From contig DATAWP010000001.1 of assembly GCA_036267155.1 (NCBI GenBank), positions 7,930-71,929 on the forward strand: a stretch of 64,000 nucleotides of DNA, in the 5' to 3' direction. Every line of letters begins with the position of its first letter. Position 1 is the stretch's first letter. This DNA is from PALSA-1353 sp036267155. GTDB taxonomy: Bacteria > Planctomycetota > Phycisphaerae > Tepidisphaerales > Tepidisphaeraceae. The notes beneath the pieces are model-generated. The model saw only the letters and a program-made list of their open reading frames with translations, had not been told where the DNA came from and made no database searches. Of the stretch, positions 8,822 through 17,297 are shown in pieces. A program made the position numbers and the translations under genes.

Positions 8822-10207
8822 ATGGACAATGACCTTGCGGCATGGTTGGAGCAGTTTCGCGGTTGCGGCTTCGACCTCCATGAAAAACATCTGAACCCCG
8901 CGTTCGTCAAGATGTTACGGGCCATCAACTTCGACAAGGGATACGTCCGCGGCGAGGGGGCTTATCTCTGGGACGAAGAGGGGAACAAATACCTCGATTT
9001 GCTCACCGGCTGGGGCGTTTTTGCTCTGGGGCGGAACCATCCCAAGATCAAATCCATCCTCAAGCAGTTGCTCGATATGGACCGCCCCAATCTGGTCCGG
9101 ATGGATTGCAGCGTGCTGTCTGGATTGGCCGCCGAGGCGCTGACTCGCCATGTCCACGATGGGATGTCGCGGGTTTTCTTCACCAACAGCGGGACGGAAA
9201 CGGTTGAGGCCGCTTTGAAATTCGCCCGCTGTGCCACCGGGCGCCAGGACATCATCTTTTGCGACCACGCTTTTCACGGATTGACGCTCGGATCGCTTTC
9301 GGTCAACGGCGATCAATTCTTCCGCGAGCGATTTGGCGATCTGATGCCCGGTGGCCGCAAAATTCCGTTTAGCGATCTGCCGGCGCTGGAAGAAGAGTTG
9401 AAAACGCGCCAAGTCGCCGCATTCATCGTCGAGCCGGTTCAGGGCAAGAGCTGCGAGGTGGTCTCCGATGATTTCCTCCTCGAAGCCCAGCGTTTATGCC
9501 ACAAGTATGGAAGTCTTCTGATCGCCGATGAAGTGCAATGCGGCCTGGGCCGCACCGGCAAGTGGTTTGCTTATCAGCACTGGGGCGATGTCGAGCCGGA
9601 TATTGTTTGCTGTGCCAAGGCCCTGTCGGGCGGATACGTGCCGGTGGGGGCGGTCATCACCACGCCGCGCATCATGGATTCCGTCTTCAACTCGATGGAG
9701 CGCTGCGTGGTGCATTCCAACACGTTCGGCCAGAACGACCTGGCCATGGCTGCGGCGCTGGCCAGTATCCACGTGATCGAGGAAGAACGGCTCGTCGAAA
9801 ACTCCGCCGCGATGGGAAAATACGTCATGGACAAGCTCCGGCCCATTGCCGAGGCCTGTCCGTTCGTTTCCGATGTTCGCGGCAAGGGACTGATGTTCGG
9901 CCTGGATTTCGCCCGGCCGCAATCTTCACTCAAGCTGAAAATGGCCTGGGACATGCTTCACAAGCTGAACTTCGGCGTGTTCGGGCAGATGATTATCATC
10001 CCGCTGATGGATCGGCATCGCATTCTTACACAGGTCGCGGGATACCACACGGAAGTGATCAAGTTCCTCCCCCCGATGATCGTCACGAAACAAGACATGG
10101 ATTGGTTCCTGTCCGGAATCGAGAATGTGCTGGAGGATGTTCAGCGAATCCCGGGCGCGGCCTGGGACACCGTTTCCGGTTTAGCCAAACGCGCCATGCT
10201 CGCCTGA
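8822..10207 (+). CDS. hpnO: Class III PLP aminotransferase, probably the hopanoid HpnO type
   Basis: A 461-residue class III aminotransferase. The PLP lysine is K266 in CCAKALSGGY, preceded by the IADEVQCGLGRTG motif; TNSGTETVEAALK is the phosphate-binding region. Ornithine- and acetylornithine-type enzymes share these motifs, so substrate cannot be read from them. The assignment to HpnO, which converts bacteriohopanetetrol-type intermediates to aminobacteriohopanetriol, rests on the next gene, an HpnN-like transporter that starts one base after this stop, and on the cyclase gene in the same window. The N-terminal extension (GCGFDLHEKHLNP) is also usual in HpnO-like proteins. If the context is misleading, it is a generic omega-amino-acid aminotransferase. 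Confidence 0.7.
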   Translation: MDNDLAAWLEQFRGCGFDLHEKHLNPAFVKMLRAINFDKGYVRGEGAYLWDEEGNKYLDLLTGWGVFALGRNHPKIKSILKQLLDMDRPNLVRMDCSVLSGLAAEALTRHVHDGMSRVFFTNSGTETVEAALKFARCATGRQDIIFCDHAFHGLTLGSLSVNGDQFFRERFGDLMPGGRKIPFSDLPALEEELKTRQVAAFIVEPVQGKSCEVVSDDFLLEAQRLCHKYGSLLIADEVQCGLGRTGKWFAYQHWGDVEPDIVCCAKALSGGYVPVGAVITTPRIMDSVFNSMERCVVHSNTFGQNDLAMAAALASIHVIEEERLVENSAAMGKYVMDKLRPIAEACPFVSDVRGKGLMFGLDFARPQSSLKLKMAWDMLHKLNFGVFGQMIIIPLMDRHRILTQVAGYHTEVIKFLPPMIVTKQDMDWFLSGIENVLEDVQRIPGAAWDTVSGLAKRAMLA

Positions 10208-10208
10208 C

Positions 10209-12884
10209 ATGGGTTTTGTTCACCGTCGGATTCTCATCTGCGTCCTCGCCATCGTCGCACATCCCTGGATTACGCTGGGCGCTGTGTTCGTGAGCGTCGC
10301 CGCGTGCTGTGCGTTTGCCATCGGCTGGCTGACCATCTCCACGAATCAGAACGAACTTTTTTCGTCCAAGCCGTGGTTTTTCCACGATTACCTGGAGTAC
10401 ATCAGCCGGTTCCGGGAAAACGAAGCGGTTTACATCGTCATCGAGCCCCGCGATCCGGCGGCCCATCCGCCCGTTGCGCAGTGGACCGCCGCGGCCGATC
10501 ACATCACCGAGCGTCTGCGGGGAATGAAGGAGGTCATCAGCGCTTCCTGCCGCGTTCCTGTCGAGCGGCTTGGCAGCGAGGCGCTGTTGTTCGAGGATCC
10601 GAAGAAACTGCCGCAGCGCATGGCCGCGGCACAGGGGCTTGGACAACTGGCGGCGATCTGGGGCGCCAAGCCGGGCCCGCTGGTCTCCGCATTGGGCCGC
10701 ACTCCGATCGAGCGCTCGCTGGCCGGCGCCGCCTTGCAACCGAACGAAGCGACCGCGCATTTCGTGACCCATCTTGCCGATTCATGGGATCAGGCGATCC
10801 GCGATCCGAAAAAGAAGCTGAGCGTCGGCGACGGCGTTACCGATTTCCGCGCCATCAGTGCCGAGAACCCGTCGGAACTCGGATATTTCTATGTGCCCGA
10901 TGAGACCAACCGCTCGCGCGATCGAATCCTGGTGCAGGTTTATCCGGTGCGGAATTTTCAGTCGCTCACCAGCGTGACGCGGACGATCAACGCCATCCGC
11001 AATGCCGCTGTCGATGCGGGCAGGGATTTTCCGCAATTTCATGTCGGCGTCACCGGCCGGCCCGTGCTGGAAGCCGATCAGATGGCTGCCACCGATGTCG
11101 ATTCCCACCGGGCCGAAGCGATCGCCCTGATCGTCGTCTTCATCGGCATGGCGATCATGTTGCGTTCGCTCTGGCTGGCGTTGGCGGCGGAAATCGCGCT
11201 GGGCGTCGGCATCGCCTGGACGTTCGGCTGGGCTACGGCGGCCATCGGACAACTTAATCTTCTTTCGCTCGTGTTTCTGATCGCGCTGATCGGCATCGGA
11301 ATGGATTACCTGGTGCAGATTCTGAGCCGTTATCGCCTGGAATCCCGGCGCTATCCGCGCGAAAAAGCCGTGTGGACACGCGTCTTCAGATATGTCGGCC
11401 CGCCGATCAACACCGCCTGCCTGGGCGCGGCCGGGGCATTCTTCGTCGCCGTCTTCACCAATTTCCGCGGCGCGGGTGAGCTGGGCATTATCGCCGGTGG
11501 TGGATTGCTCCTTTGCCTCCTCGCCGGATACATCGTGCTTCCGGCCTTGCTGACCATCTTCCCGCCCACATTGAAGCCGTTTGAAGTTTCCAAGCGTTAC
11601 AAACCCCCGCGGAAGACCGCGGCCGGATGGTTGGCGCTGCCGGCGGTCTGGGCCGCTCTGCTCCTGGTTGGAGCTCGTTATATGCCCCGCGCGCATTTCG
11701 ATCCGGGGCTGATCAATCTTCAGGTGCCGCAACTGGAGTCCGTCAAACTCATTCGCACCCTGCAAACCTGGGTTGCCGTGGTATTGTCGAAGGATATCGA
11801 GCAGCTCCGGCAGGTTCGCTCCGCCGTCGTCGCTTTGCCCGTGGTCGCTTCGACGGACAGCATTCTCACCGCGGAGGACAACGCAAATTGGCTTCGGCAA
11901 CATGCCGGAGATGTTCCCACCATCAATTGGGCGCCGCCGACGGCGGTTGCTCCATCCGATTTGCCGCGGATTTCAGCCAAGGCGCGCAGCTTATCCCGAA
12001 TTTTCCAGCGGACCGATGCGGATGCCACGCGCGTTCTTCGTCAATTCGCGGATGATCTGGATCAACTTTCCGGCCCATCGGCCGTCGCCGCTGCGGCGCA
12101 ATTGTCGGATTGGCAGCGAATCTTCGTATCGGAGGTACACGAGTTGCTCGATCAGTTTCATCCCGGCCCGTTGGATTTGGCGGCCATGCCCCGGCAACTG
12201 CGGAGCCACTACGTCAGCGATGACGGCTATTACGCCCTGTACATTTACCCGGCCAAGGATTTGTGGAACGATACGAATCTCGACGCTTTCGAAAGTTCCG
12301 TCGAGGCCGCGGTCGCCAAAGTGCCCGGTGCGCCGCACGTCACCGGCATCGCATCCAACGTCTATCACACCACCGGTTCCATTCACCATGCTTTCTTTCA
12401 ATCCACCGTTTACGCGCTGGCGCTGATTTTCGTGCTGGTGCTGCTGGATTTCCGGAGAATTGTTCCCACGCTGGCGGCGATCAGCGTGCTGGCCATGGGC
12501 TTGCCGATGCTGGTTGCCCTGATGGGTCTGTTCGGCACAAGCTGGAATTTCGCCAATTTCTTCGGGCTTCCCATCCTTATCGGCGCCGGCCACGAATACG
12601 GCGTGTTCATGGTGCATCGATATCTGGAAGCGGAAAAATATCCCCGCCGGAACTGGCGAAGATGGGACGTCAGCGACCGGGCGCTGCTGCTGTGCGCGTT
12701 CATCACGTCCAGCAGCTTCGGATTCTTCTGGCTTCTGGCCGAGCACCGCGGCCTCAAAAGTCTGGGCTTGGTCATGTCCCTGGGGGCCGCATGTATTTAT
12801 CTGGCGACGGTCATGGTCCTGCGGCCCATTCTGAAATGGCGTCTGAGCCGCGGCGGCGATCGGAAAACAGCCGGTATTATCTGA
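10209..12884 (+). CDS. hpnN: RND/MMPL-family transporter, HpnN-like hopanoid transporter
   Basis: The 891-residue protein has the RND superfamily layout with two repeats: one transmembrane helix near the N-terminus (about 10-35), a large periplasmic domain, five helices (about 300-460), a second single helix (about 475-490), a second periplasmic domain (about 490-735) and five helices at the end. The conserved segments of helix 4 and its duplicate (GIGMDYLVQILSRYR and GAGHEYGVFMVHRY) are present. HpnN moves hopanoids to the outer membrane in hopanoid producers; the length and the one-base gap to the HpnO-like gene fit. Translational coupling is likely. Other MMPL proteins carry lipids of different kinds, so the substrate is inferred from context. 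Confidence 0.75.
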   Translation: MGFVHRRILICVLAIVAHPWITLGAVFVSVAACCAFAIGWLTISTNQNELFSSKPWFFHDYLEYISRFRENEAVYIVIEPRDPAAHPPVAQWTAAADHITERLRGMKEVISASCRVPVERLGSEALLFEDPKKLPQRMAAAQGLGQLAAIWGAKPGPLVSALGRTPIERSLAGAALQPNEATAHFVTHLADSWDQAIRDPKKKLSVGDGVTDFRAISAENPSELGYFYVPDETNRSRDRILVQVYPVRNFQSLTSVTRTINAIRNAAVDAGRDFPQFHVGVTGRPVLEADQMAATDVDSHRAEAIALIVVFIGMAIMLRSLWLALAAEIALGVGIAWTFGWATAAIGQLNLLSLVFLIALIGIGMDYLVQILSRYRLESRRYPREKAVWTRVFRYVGPPINTACLGAAGAFFVAVFTNFRGAGELGIIAGGGLLLCLLAGYIVLPALLTIFPPTLKPFEVSKRYKPPRKTAAGWLALPAVWAALLLVGARYMPRAHFDPGLINLQVPQLESVKLIRTLQTWVAVVLSKDIEQLRQVRSAVVALPVVASTDSILTAEDNANWLRQHAGDVPTINWAPPTAVAPSDLPRISAKARSLSRIFQRTDADATRVLRQFADDLDQLSGPSAVAAAAQLSDWQRIFVSEVHELLDQFHPGPLDLAAMPRQLRSHYVSDDGYYALYIYPAKDLWNDTNLDAFESSVEAAVAKVPGAPHVTGIASNVYHTTGSIHHAFFQSTVYALALIFVLVLLDFRRIVPTLAAISVLAMGLPMLVALMGLFGTSWNFANFFGLPILIGAGHEYGVFMVHRYLEAEKYPRRNWRRWDVSDRALLLCAFITSSSFGFFWLLAEHRGLKSLGLVMSLGAACIYLATVMVLRPILKWRLSRGGDRKTAGII

Positions 12885-13072
12885 CCTGACCGTTCCCGAA
12901 ACACATTGTTGCTCTTTCCGTCCGTCATAAACGGCGCAGTCTGCTTTACCGATAAAAGCCATAGGGTCGTCACAGGGTCTGCATGGAACATATTTGTATC
13001 CGAGGTTCAGCAACCGCTTACCTACGCATCGCCATGTCCTTGCGCGGCGGCCTCTGTGCTGCGGAGAAATGA

Positions 13073-15895
13073 ATGCTGCGACGATTCTCTTCACGCCTGA
13101 GCCTTCGCGCCAAAGTGATCGGCATTTCGCTGATCATCACGGGACTGGCGCTGGCATTCTCGGCGGCGACGAGCATCGTGCAGATGCGTTACCAAATCGA
13201 TACCGAGCAGCACCACACCGCCGATTCCGTCGCGCTGGGCATGGCCCGGTCCGGCGAGTTGGCGATGACCAGCGGCGACAGCAAGGAGCTTTCCCGCCTG
13301 GCGAACAGCTTTCTGCGCGATCCGGATTTGTTGTTCATCGCCGCCTACAGGAACGATTCACCATCGCCCGTCGTCGCCATCCGCAACCGTCTGGCCTGGG
13401 ACCAATACATCGCGGGCCGGCTCGATCCCAGCAGTTGCATCGTTGCCGAACATCAGATTGAGACGACGGACAAGACCGCCGGTCGTGCGCCAGATGCCAA
13501 ATCCGGACCGGCCCATCCGCGTGACAAGGCCGCGGGGTCCGGTTCCGTCGGGCGGATCGTGGTGGGGCTGTCCACCACGCCGACGCGAAAGGCGCAATGG
13601 CGCCAGAGTTGCGTCACCGTGGCGGCCACCATCTTGGCGGCGGCCGTCGGCGGAATGTTCCTGTTCCTGGCCCTCGGTTCCTGGCTACGCCGGCTCCAGA
13701 ACCTCGCCCATGCCAGCCAAAGCATCGCGCGCGGCGATTTCACCAATTCAATCAACGATCGATACGATGACGAAATCGGCCGGCTGGCGCATTCGTTCGA
13801 AGGCATGCGCCTCGCGCTGCTCGAACGGGAACTTGAGCTGCGAAGCTTCACCGAAACGCTTCAGGACCAGGTCGAGCAGCGCACGCACGATCTGCGGGAG
13901 GCGCTGCTCCTTGCCGAGGAGGCCAATCGCGCCAAGAGCCTGTTCCTCGCCAACATGTCGCACGAGCTGCGAACACCGCTCAACGGCGTCATCGGCATGG
14001 TCGATCTGCTGCACGCCACTGCCACCACTCCGCAGCAGCAGCGATATTCCGATCTGGCCAAGGTTTCCGCGAGATCCCTGCTGGAGTTGATCAACGATGT
14101 ACTGGATTTCTCGAAGATTGAGGCCGGCAAGCTCGAGTTGGAAACCGCGGATTTCGATCTCTACGAAACCGTTGAAGCCTCCACTCAAATGCTCGGCGAG
14201 CGCGCCCAGAAAAAGAATCTCGAATTGATCTGCGGCATCGACCCGCGCGTTCCCCGATGGGTCAACGGCGATGCCATGCGGTTTGGCCAGGTATTGATGA
14301 ATCTGATCAGCAATGCCGTCAAATTCACGGAGCGCGGCGAGGTCGTCGTGAACGTCGCTCTCCACGAGGAGCAGGAATCGCAGGCCGTGATAAAAGTCGA
14401 AGTGCGCGACACCGGCTGCGGAATTCCCAGGGACCGGCTTGATCGGCTCTTTAAATCCTTCTCGCAGGTGGATACGTCCACCACCCGCAAGTTCGGCGGC
14501 ACCGGGCTGGGGCTGGCCATCTCGCAGCGCATCGCCGAAATGATGGGCGGGCAAATGGGCGTGGAGAGCGAGGAAGGCAAAGGTTCGACGTTCTGGTTCA
14601 CGGCTTGCCTGCGCAAGCGCGTTTCGACGCCCAGCACCGATCCCGCATCGGTTGATCTTCGCGGAATGCGCGTGCTGGTCGTCGATGACAACAACGTCAA
14701 TCGCGAGATTCTCCATGTCCAGCTTGCCGGCTGGTTGCTCCGCCCCGACGAGGCGTGCGGGGCACAGCAGGCCATCGAGATGCTGCAGAGAGCCGCCGAG
14801 GCGGGCGACGCCTATCGCGTGGCCATCCTCGACATGCACATGCCCGGCGCCGATGCCGGGCAATTTGCCCGTCAAATCAAATCCGATCCGCGCACCCGTG
14901 CCGTCATTCTGATCGGGCTCAGCCCCATCGGTGATCCGGTGAAAGAACAGGAGCTGAACCGATTCGGTTTTGCGGCGTGTCTGAACAAGCCGGTCCTTCC
15001 CTCCAGCCTGTACGACACGATCGTTCGCACGGTTGCCTCGGAGGCCAGAGGAGATCGCTGCCCGCCGATCGCGGAGCAGGAGTCGGCCAATTCATTGCCT
15101 CTGACCGGCCTGAAGGTGTTGTTGGCCGAGGACAATGAGATCAACGAAATGGTTGCCGTGGAGATTCTCAGCCGAAGCGGGGGCGCGGTCACCGTCGTCC
15201 GCAATGGCCTGGAAGCCGTGGAGGCGGCGATGCGCGGCGGCTTCGACGTCGTTCTCATGGATTGCCAAATGCCGAAAATGGACGGCCTGGAGGCGACTCG
15301 TCTCATCCGCAAGCACGAAAGCGAGTCGAACCGGACTGTCCACGTTCCGATTATTGCTCTGACCGCCAACGCGATCAAAGGCGACCGCGAACTGTGCCTG
15401 GCCGCGGGAATGGATGGATACGTCAGCAAGCCGATCGAGGCCGCCGAGGTGGTCGCGACGATTCAATCCGTGGCCCGCCCCGGCCGGCCGCGGGCCGCCG
15501 TACCGGCCGCCCAGGATTCAGCCTCGCCGACAAGCCCCGACAATTCGGCCCCGATTGATTTTGGATCTCTACGCCGCCGATGCATGGGGAATCGCAGGCT
15601 GGCCGCCAAGGCCCTGGAAACTTTCGCCGGCGCGATTGGTAAATACGTCGAGGATTTAGCCCAGAATCTTCGGCAGGGCGACGCGAAATCCGCCGCCGCC
15701 GTCGCACACAAAATCAAGGGCGCCGCCGGCAACGTGTCGGCCCCACAGGTCCTGCGCATTGCCGCTCAATTGGAGGAGATGAGCAAGGGCGACGCCGTCT
15801 CCCAAACCGAGCCCGTTCTCGCCGAGCTTCAGGTGGAAATCGAGCGCGTCCGCCAATTCGTGAGCACAAGTCTGCAAGATCTGATTCAAACTTAA
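13073..15895 (+). CDS. Hybrid sensor histidine kinase (HAMP-HisKA-HATPase-REC-REC-Hpt)
   Basis: A 940-residue BarA-type phosphorelay protein. Order: transmembrane helix (about 15-35), periplasmic sensor region (36-180), second helix (181-204), HAMP (about 205-258), coiled segment, HisKA with H297 in SHELRTPL, HATPase with N410-type N box and the GTGLGLA G box (about 395-515), receiver 1 (phospho-acceptor D587 in LDMHMP), receiver 2 (D730 in MDCQMP, lysine in SKP) and a C-terminal Hpt domain with H879 in AHKIKG. Receiver 1 begins VDDN but is less well conserved overall than receiver 2. No cognate response regulator is adjacent; a c-di-GMP response regulator lies 1.4 kb further on the opposite strand. 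The sensor region shows no known ligand domain. Confidence 0.93.
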   Translation: MLRRFSSRLSLRAKVIGISLIITGLALAFSAATSIVQMRYQIDTEQHHTADSVALGMARSGELAMTSGDSKELSRLANSFLRDPDLLFIAAYRNDSPSPVVAIRNRLAWDQYIAGRLDPSSCIVAEHQIETTDKTAGRAPDAKSGPAHPRDKAAGSGSVGRIVVGLSTTPTRKAQWRQSCVTVAATILAAAVGGMFLFLALGSWLRRLQNLAHASQSIARGDFTNSINDRYDDEIGRLAHSFEGMRLALLERELELRSFTETLQDQVEQRTHDLREALLLAEEANRAKSLFLANMSHELRTPLNGVIGMVDLLHATATTPQQQRYSDLAKVSARSLLELINDVLDFSKIEAGKLELETADFDLYETVEASTQMLGERAQKKNLELICGIDPRVPRWVNGDAMRFGQVLMNLISNAVKFTERGEVVVNVALHEEQESQAVIKVEVRDTGCGIPRDRLDRLFKSFSQVDTSTTRKFGGTGLGLAISQRIAEMMGGQMGVESEEGKGSTFWFTACLRKRVSTPSTDPASVDLRGMRVLVVDDNNVNREILHVQLAGWLLRPDEACGAQQAIEMLQRAAEAGDAYRVAILDMHMPGADAGQFARQIKSDPRTRAVILIGLSPIGDPVKEQELNRFGFAACLNKPVLPSSLYDTIVRTVASEARGDRCPPIAEQESANSLPLTGLKVLLAEDNEINEMVAVEILSRSGGAVTVVRNGLEAVEAAMRGGFDVVLMDCQMPKMDGLEATRLIRKHESESNRTVHVPIIALTANAIKGDRELCLAAGMDGYVSKPIEAAEVVATIQSVARPGRPRAAVPAAQDSASPTSPDNSAPIDFGSLRRRCMGNRRLAAKALETFAGAIGKYVEDLAQNLRQGDAKSAAAVAHKIKGAAGNVSAPQVLRIAAQLEEMSKGDAVSQTEPVLAELQVEIERVRQFVSTSLQDLIQT

Positions 15896-16272
15896 ACGAA
15901 CGCAACATCGCCGTAATGTCGGAATTTCGTTAACCCGGAAAATTCAAGATTCACCGCCCGCGAGCACGCGTCCTGGGCGCCTCTAGCGAAGCGGGCGGTG
16001 AATCATCCGGGCTAATTCCTTCGGCCACGCGGCACCTATTTTGACTCACTTCGGCAAGCTCAGCCAGCGTAAACGCGCCGCACCCGCACTTCGCCTTCGA
16101 AAAAAGGGTCTCAAAAAAAAGAAAATGGAATCGGCGAATTTGCCCGTTGCCAATCCGTCTCGTCGGAAAATACAAGCAACGTAGATTTCTGTCGGACGTT
16201 TGTTCCCCGGCGGAAGCCCGGTTCAGGCGAACGGCCCTGTTCGCCCGATGTATGTATGGAAGTAAACGTGCA
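15896..16272. other. Intergenic region with inverted repeat, no gene seen
   Basis: The 377 bases between the histidine kinase and the glycosyltransferase contain no convincing gene. The left part holds the inverted repeat at 15948-16004. A purine-rich run around 16100-16130 is the only other notable feature. The promoter and ribosome-binding site of the downstream gene must lie in the right part. Confidence 0.6.
15948..16004. repeat. Inverted repeat with 13-bp perfect arms (possible REP-like element or terminator)
   Basis: GATTCACCGCCCG at 15948-15960 is exactly complementary to 15992-16004. The 31-base spacer is GC-rich and can fold further. It lies 52 bases after the histidine kinase stop. 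There is no T-run, so a simple rho-independent terminator is not supported. The right arm and following bases (GGTGAATCATCCGG) resemble the palindrome at 59401-59421. Confidence 0.6.
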
Positions 16273-17214
16273 ATGTTGCAATCTGTTTCAATCCTTATCT
16301 GTACACACAACCGCGCGGATATTCTGCGTCGCACCCTCCAGAGCCTTGCCGAACTGTGCATACCGGCGCAAAGTCGCTTCGAAGTGATCGTCGTTGGCAA
16401 CGCCTGCACCGACCACACCGATCGGGTGGTGGACGCGGCCAAGGCGGACATTGCTTTCCCGGTCCGCTATGTCGTGGAAAACCAGATCGGCCTCAGCATC
16501 GCCCGCAACCGCGCCATCCAAGCCGCCACGGGGCAGATCATGGCGTTTCTCGATGATGACGTCTGGGTCGAGCCTGACTGGGCCATCGAATTGTTGCGCG
16601 TCTATCACGATTATCCCGCGGATGTGGTGGGCGGCCGAGTCGATCTCTGGTGGGAAAGCGGGGCCGCTCCCGAGTGGCTCAATCCCGGCTATTACTGGTT
16701 GCTGAGCGCGTGCAATCACGGTAACAAAACTTTCCGGATGCGCGACGGCATCGGCGCCATTGGCGCCAACTTTTCTTTCCGCGGCGGCGTATTGAGTCGC
16801 ATCGGCGGTTTTCGCGAGGACCTGGGACGAATCGGCAACGAAATGCTGGCGGGAGAGGAAACGGATTTTGTCGAGCGCGCGATGGCCGCCGGCTTCAAGG
16901 CGTTTCATGTTCCGAGCGTCCGCGTGCGCCATTGGGTGCCCGCGTCGCGCGCCACGCCGGAATACCTCGCATCCGCCATGCGCGGAACCGCACGAAGCCG
17001 CGCGATAATGAAGCATCATTTCGGCCTGTGGAACGTCGTCCGATCAGTTGGCGGCAACCTTTATCTGCTCGCACGCTTTACGGCCGGCGAGTGGGGCGCT
17101 CGCCTCGGGCACAGTCCCCCTGTCACGCTACGGAACCATTTCCAACTGGCCGCCTGCAAGGGAGCCCTCGCTGGATCGTTTTATCGCCTTGTTAGCGGGC
17201 GCGGGAAGAACTGA
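16273..17214 (+). CDS. Family 2 glycosyltransferase
   Basis: A 313-residue GT-A fold enzyme that starts SVSILICTHNRA, the nucleotide-sugar-binding strand of GT2 enzymes. The metal-binding acidic motif is in AFLDDDVWVEPDW (about residue 97), and the acceptor-side segment is FREDLGRIG...GEETDFVERA. Such enzymes transfer a sugar from a nucleotide donor onto lipid, polysaccharide or protein acceptors; the acceptor here is unknown. I chose ATG 16273 because GGAAG sits ten bases upstream and the family's first strand follows at once; an in-frame ATG at 16147 would add 42 residues without similarity to the family. No transmembrane helices are visible. It converges with the c-di-GMP protein gene, with 83 bases between stops. 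Confidence 0.88.
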   Translation: MLQSVSILICTHNRADILRRTLQSLAELCIPAQSRFEVIVVGNACTDHTDRVVDAAKADIAFPVRYVVENQIGLSIARNRAIQAATGQIMAFLDDDVWVEPDWAIELLRVYHDYPADVVGGRVDLWWESGAAPEWLNPGYYWLLSACNHGNKTFRMRDGIGAIGANFSFRGGVLSRIGGFREDLGRIGNEMLAGEETDFVERAMAAGFKAFHVPSVRVRHWVPASRATPEYLASAMRGTARSRAIMKHHFGLWNVVRSVGGNLYLLARFTAGEWGARLGHSPPVTLRNHFQLAACKGALAGSFYRLVSGRGKN

Positions 17215-17297
17215 CGCGGACAGGACCCTCAATACGGAATCGCGTGTCTCTTTTTGTAGCGGATACGTGATTGTTCCGCGTCTGTCTTGGTCTGTAT

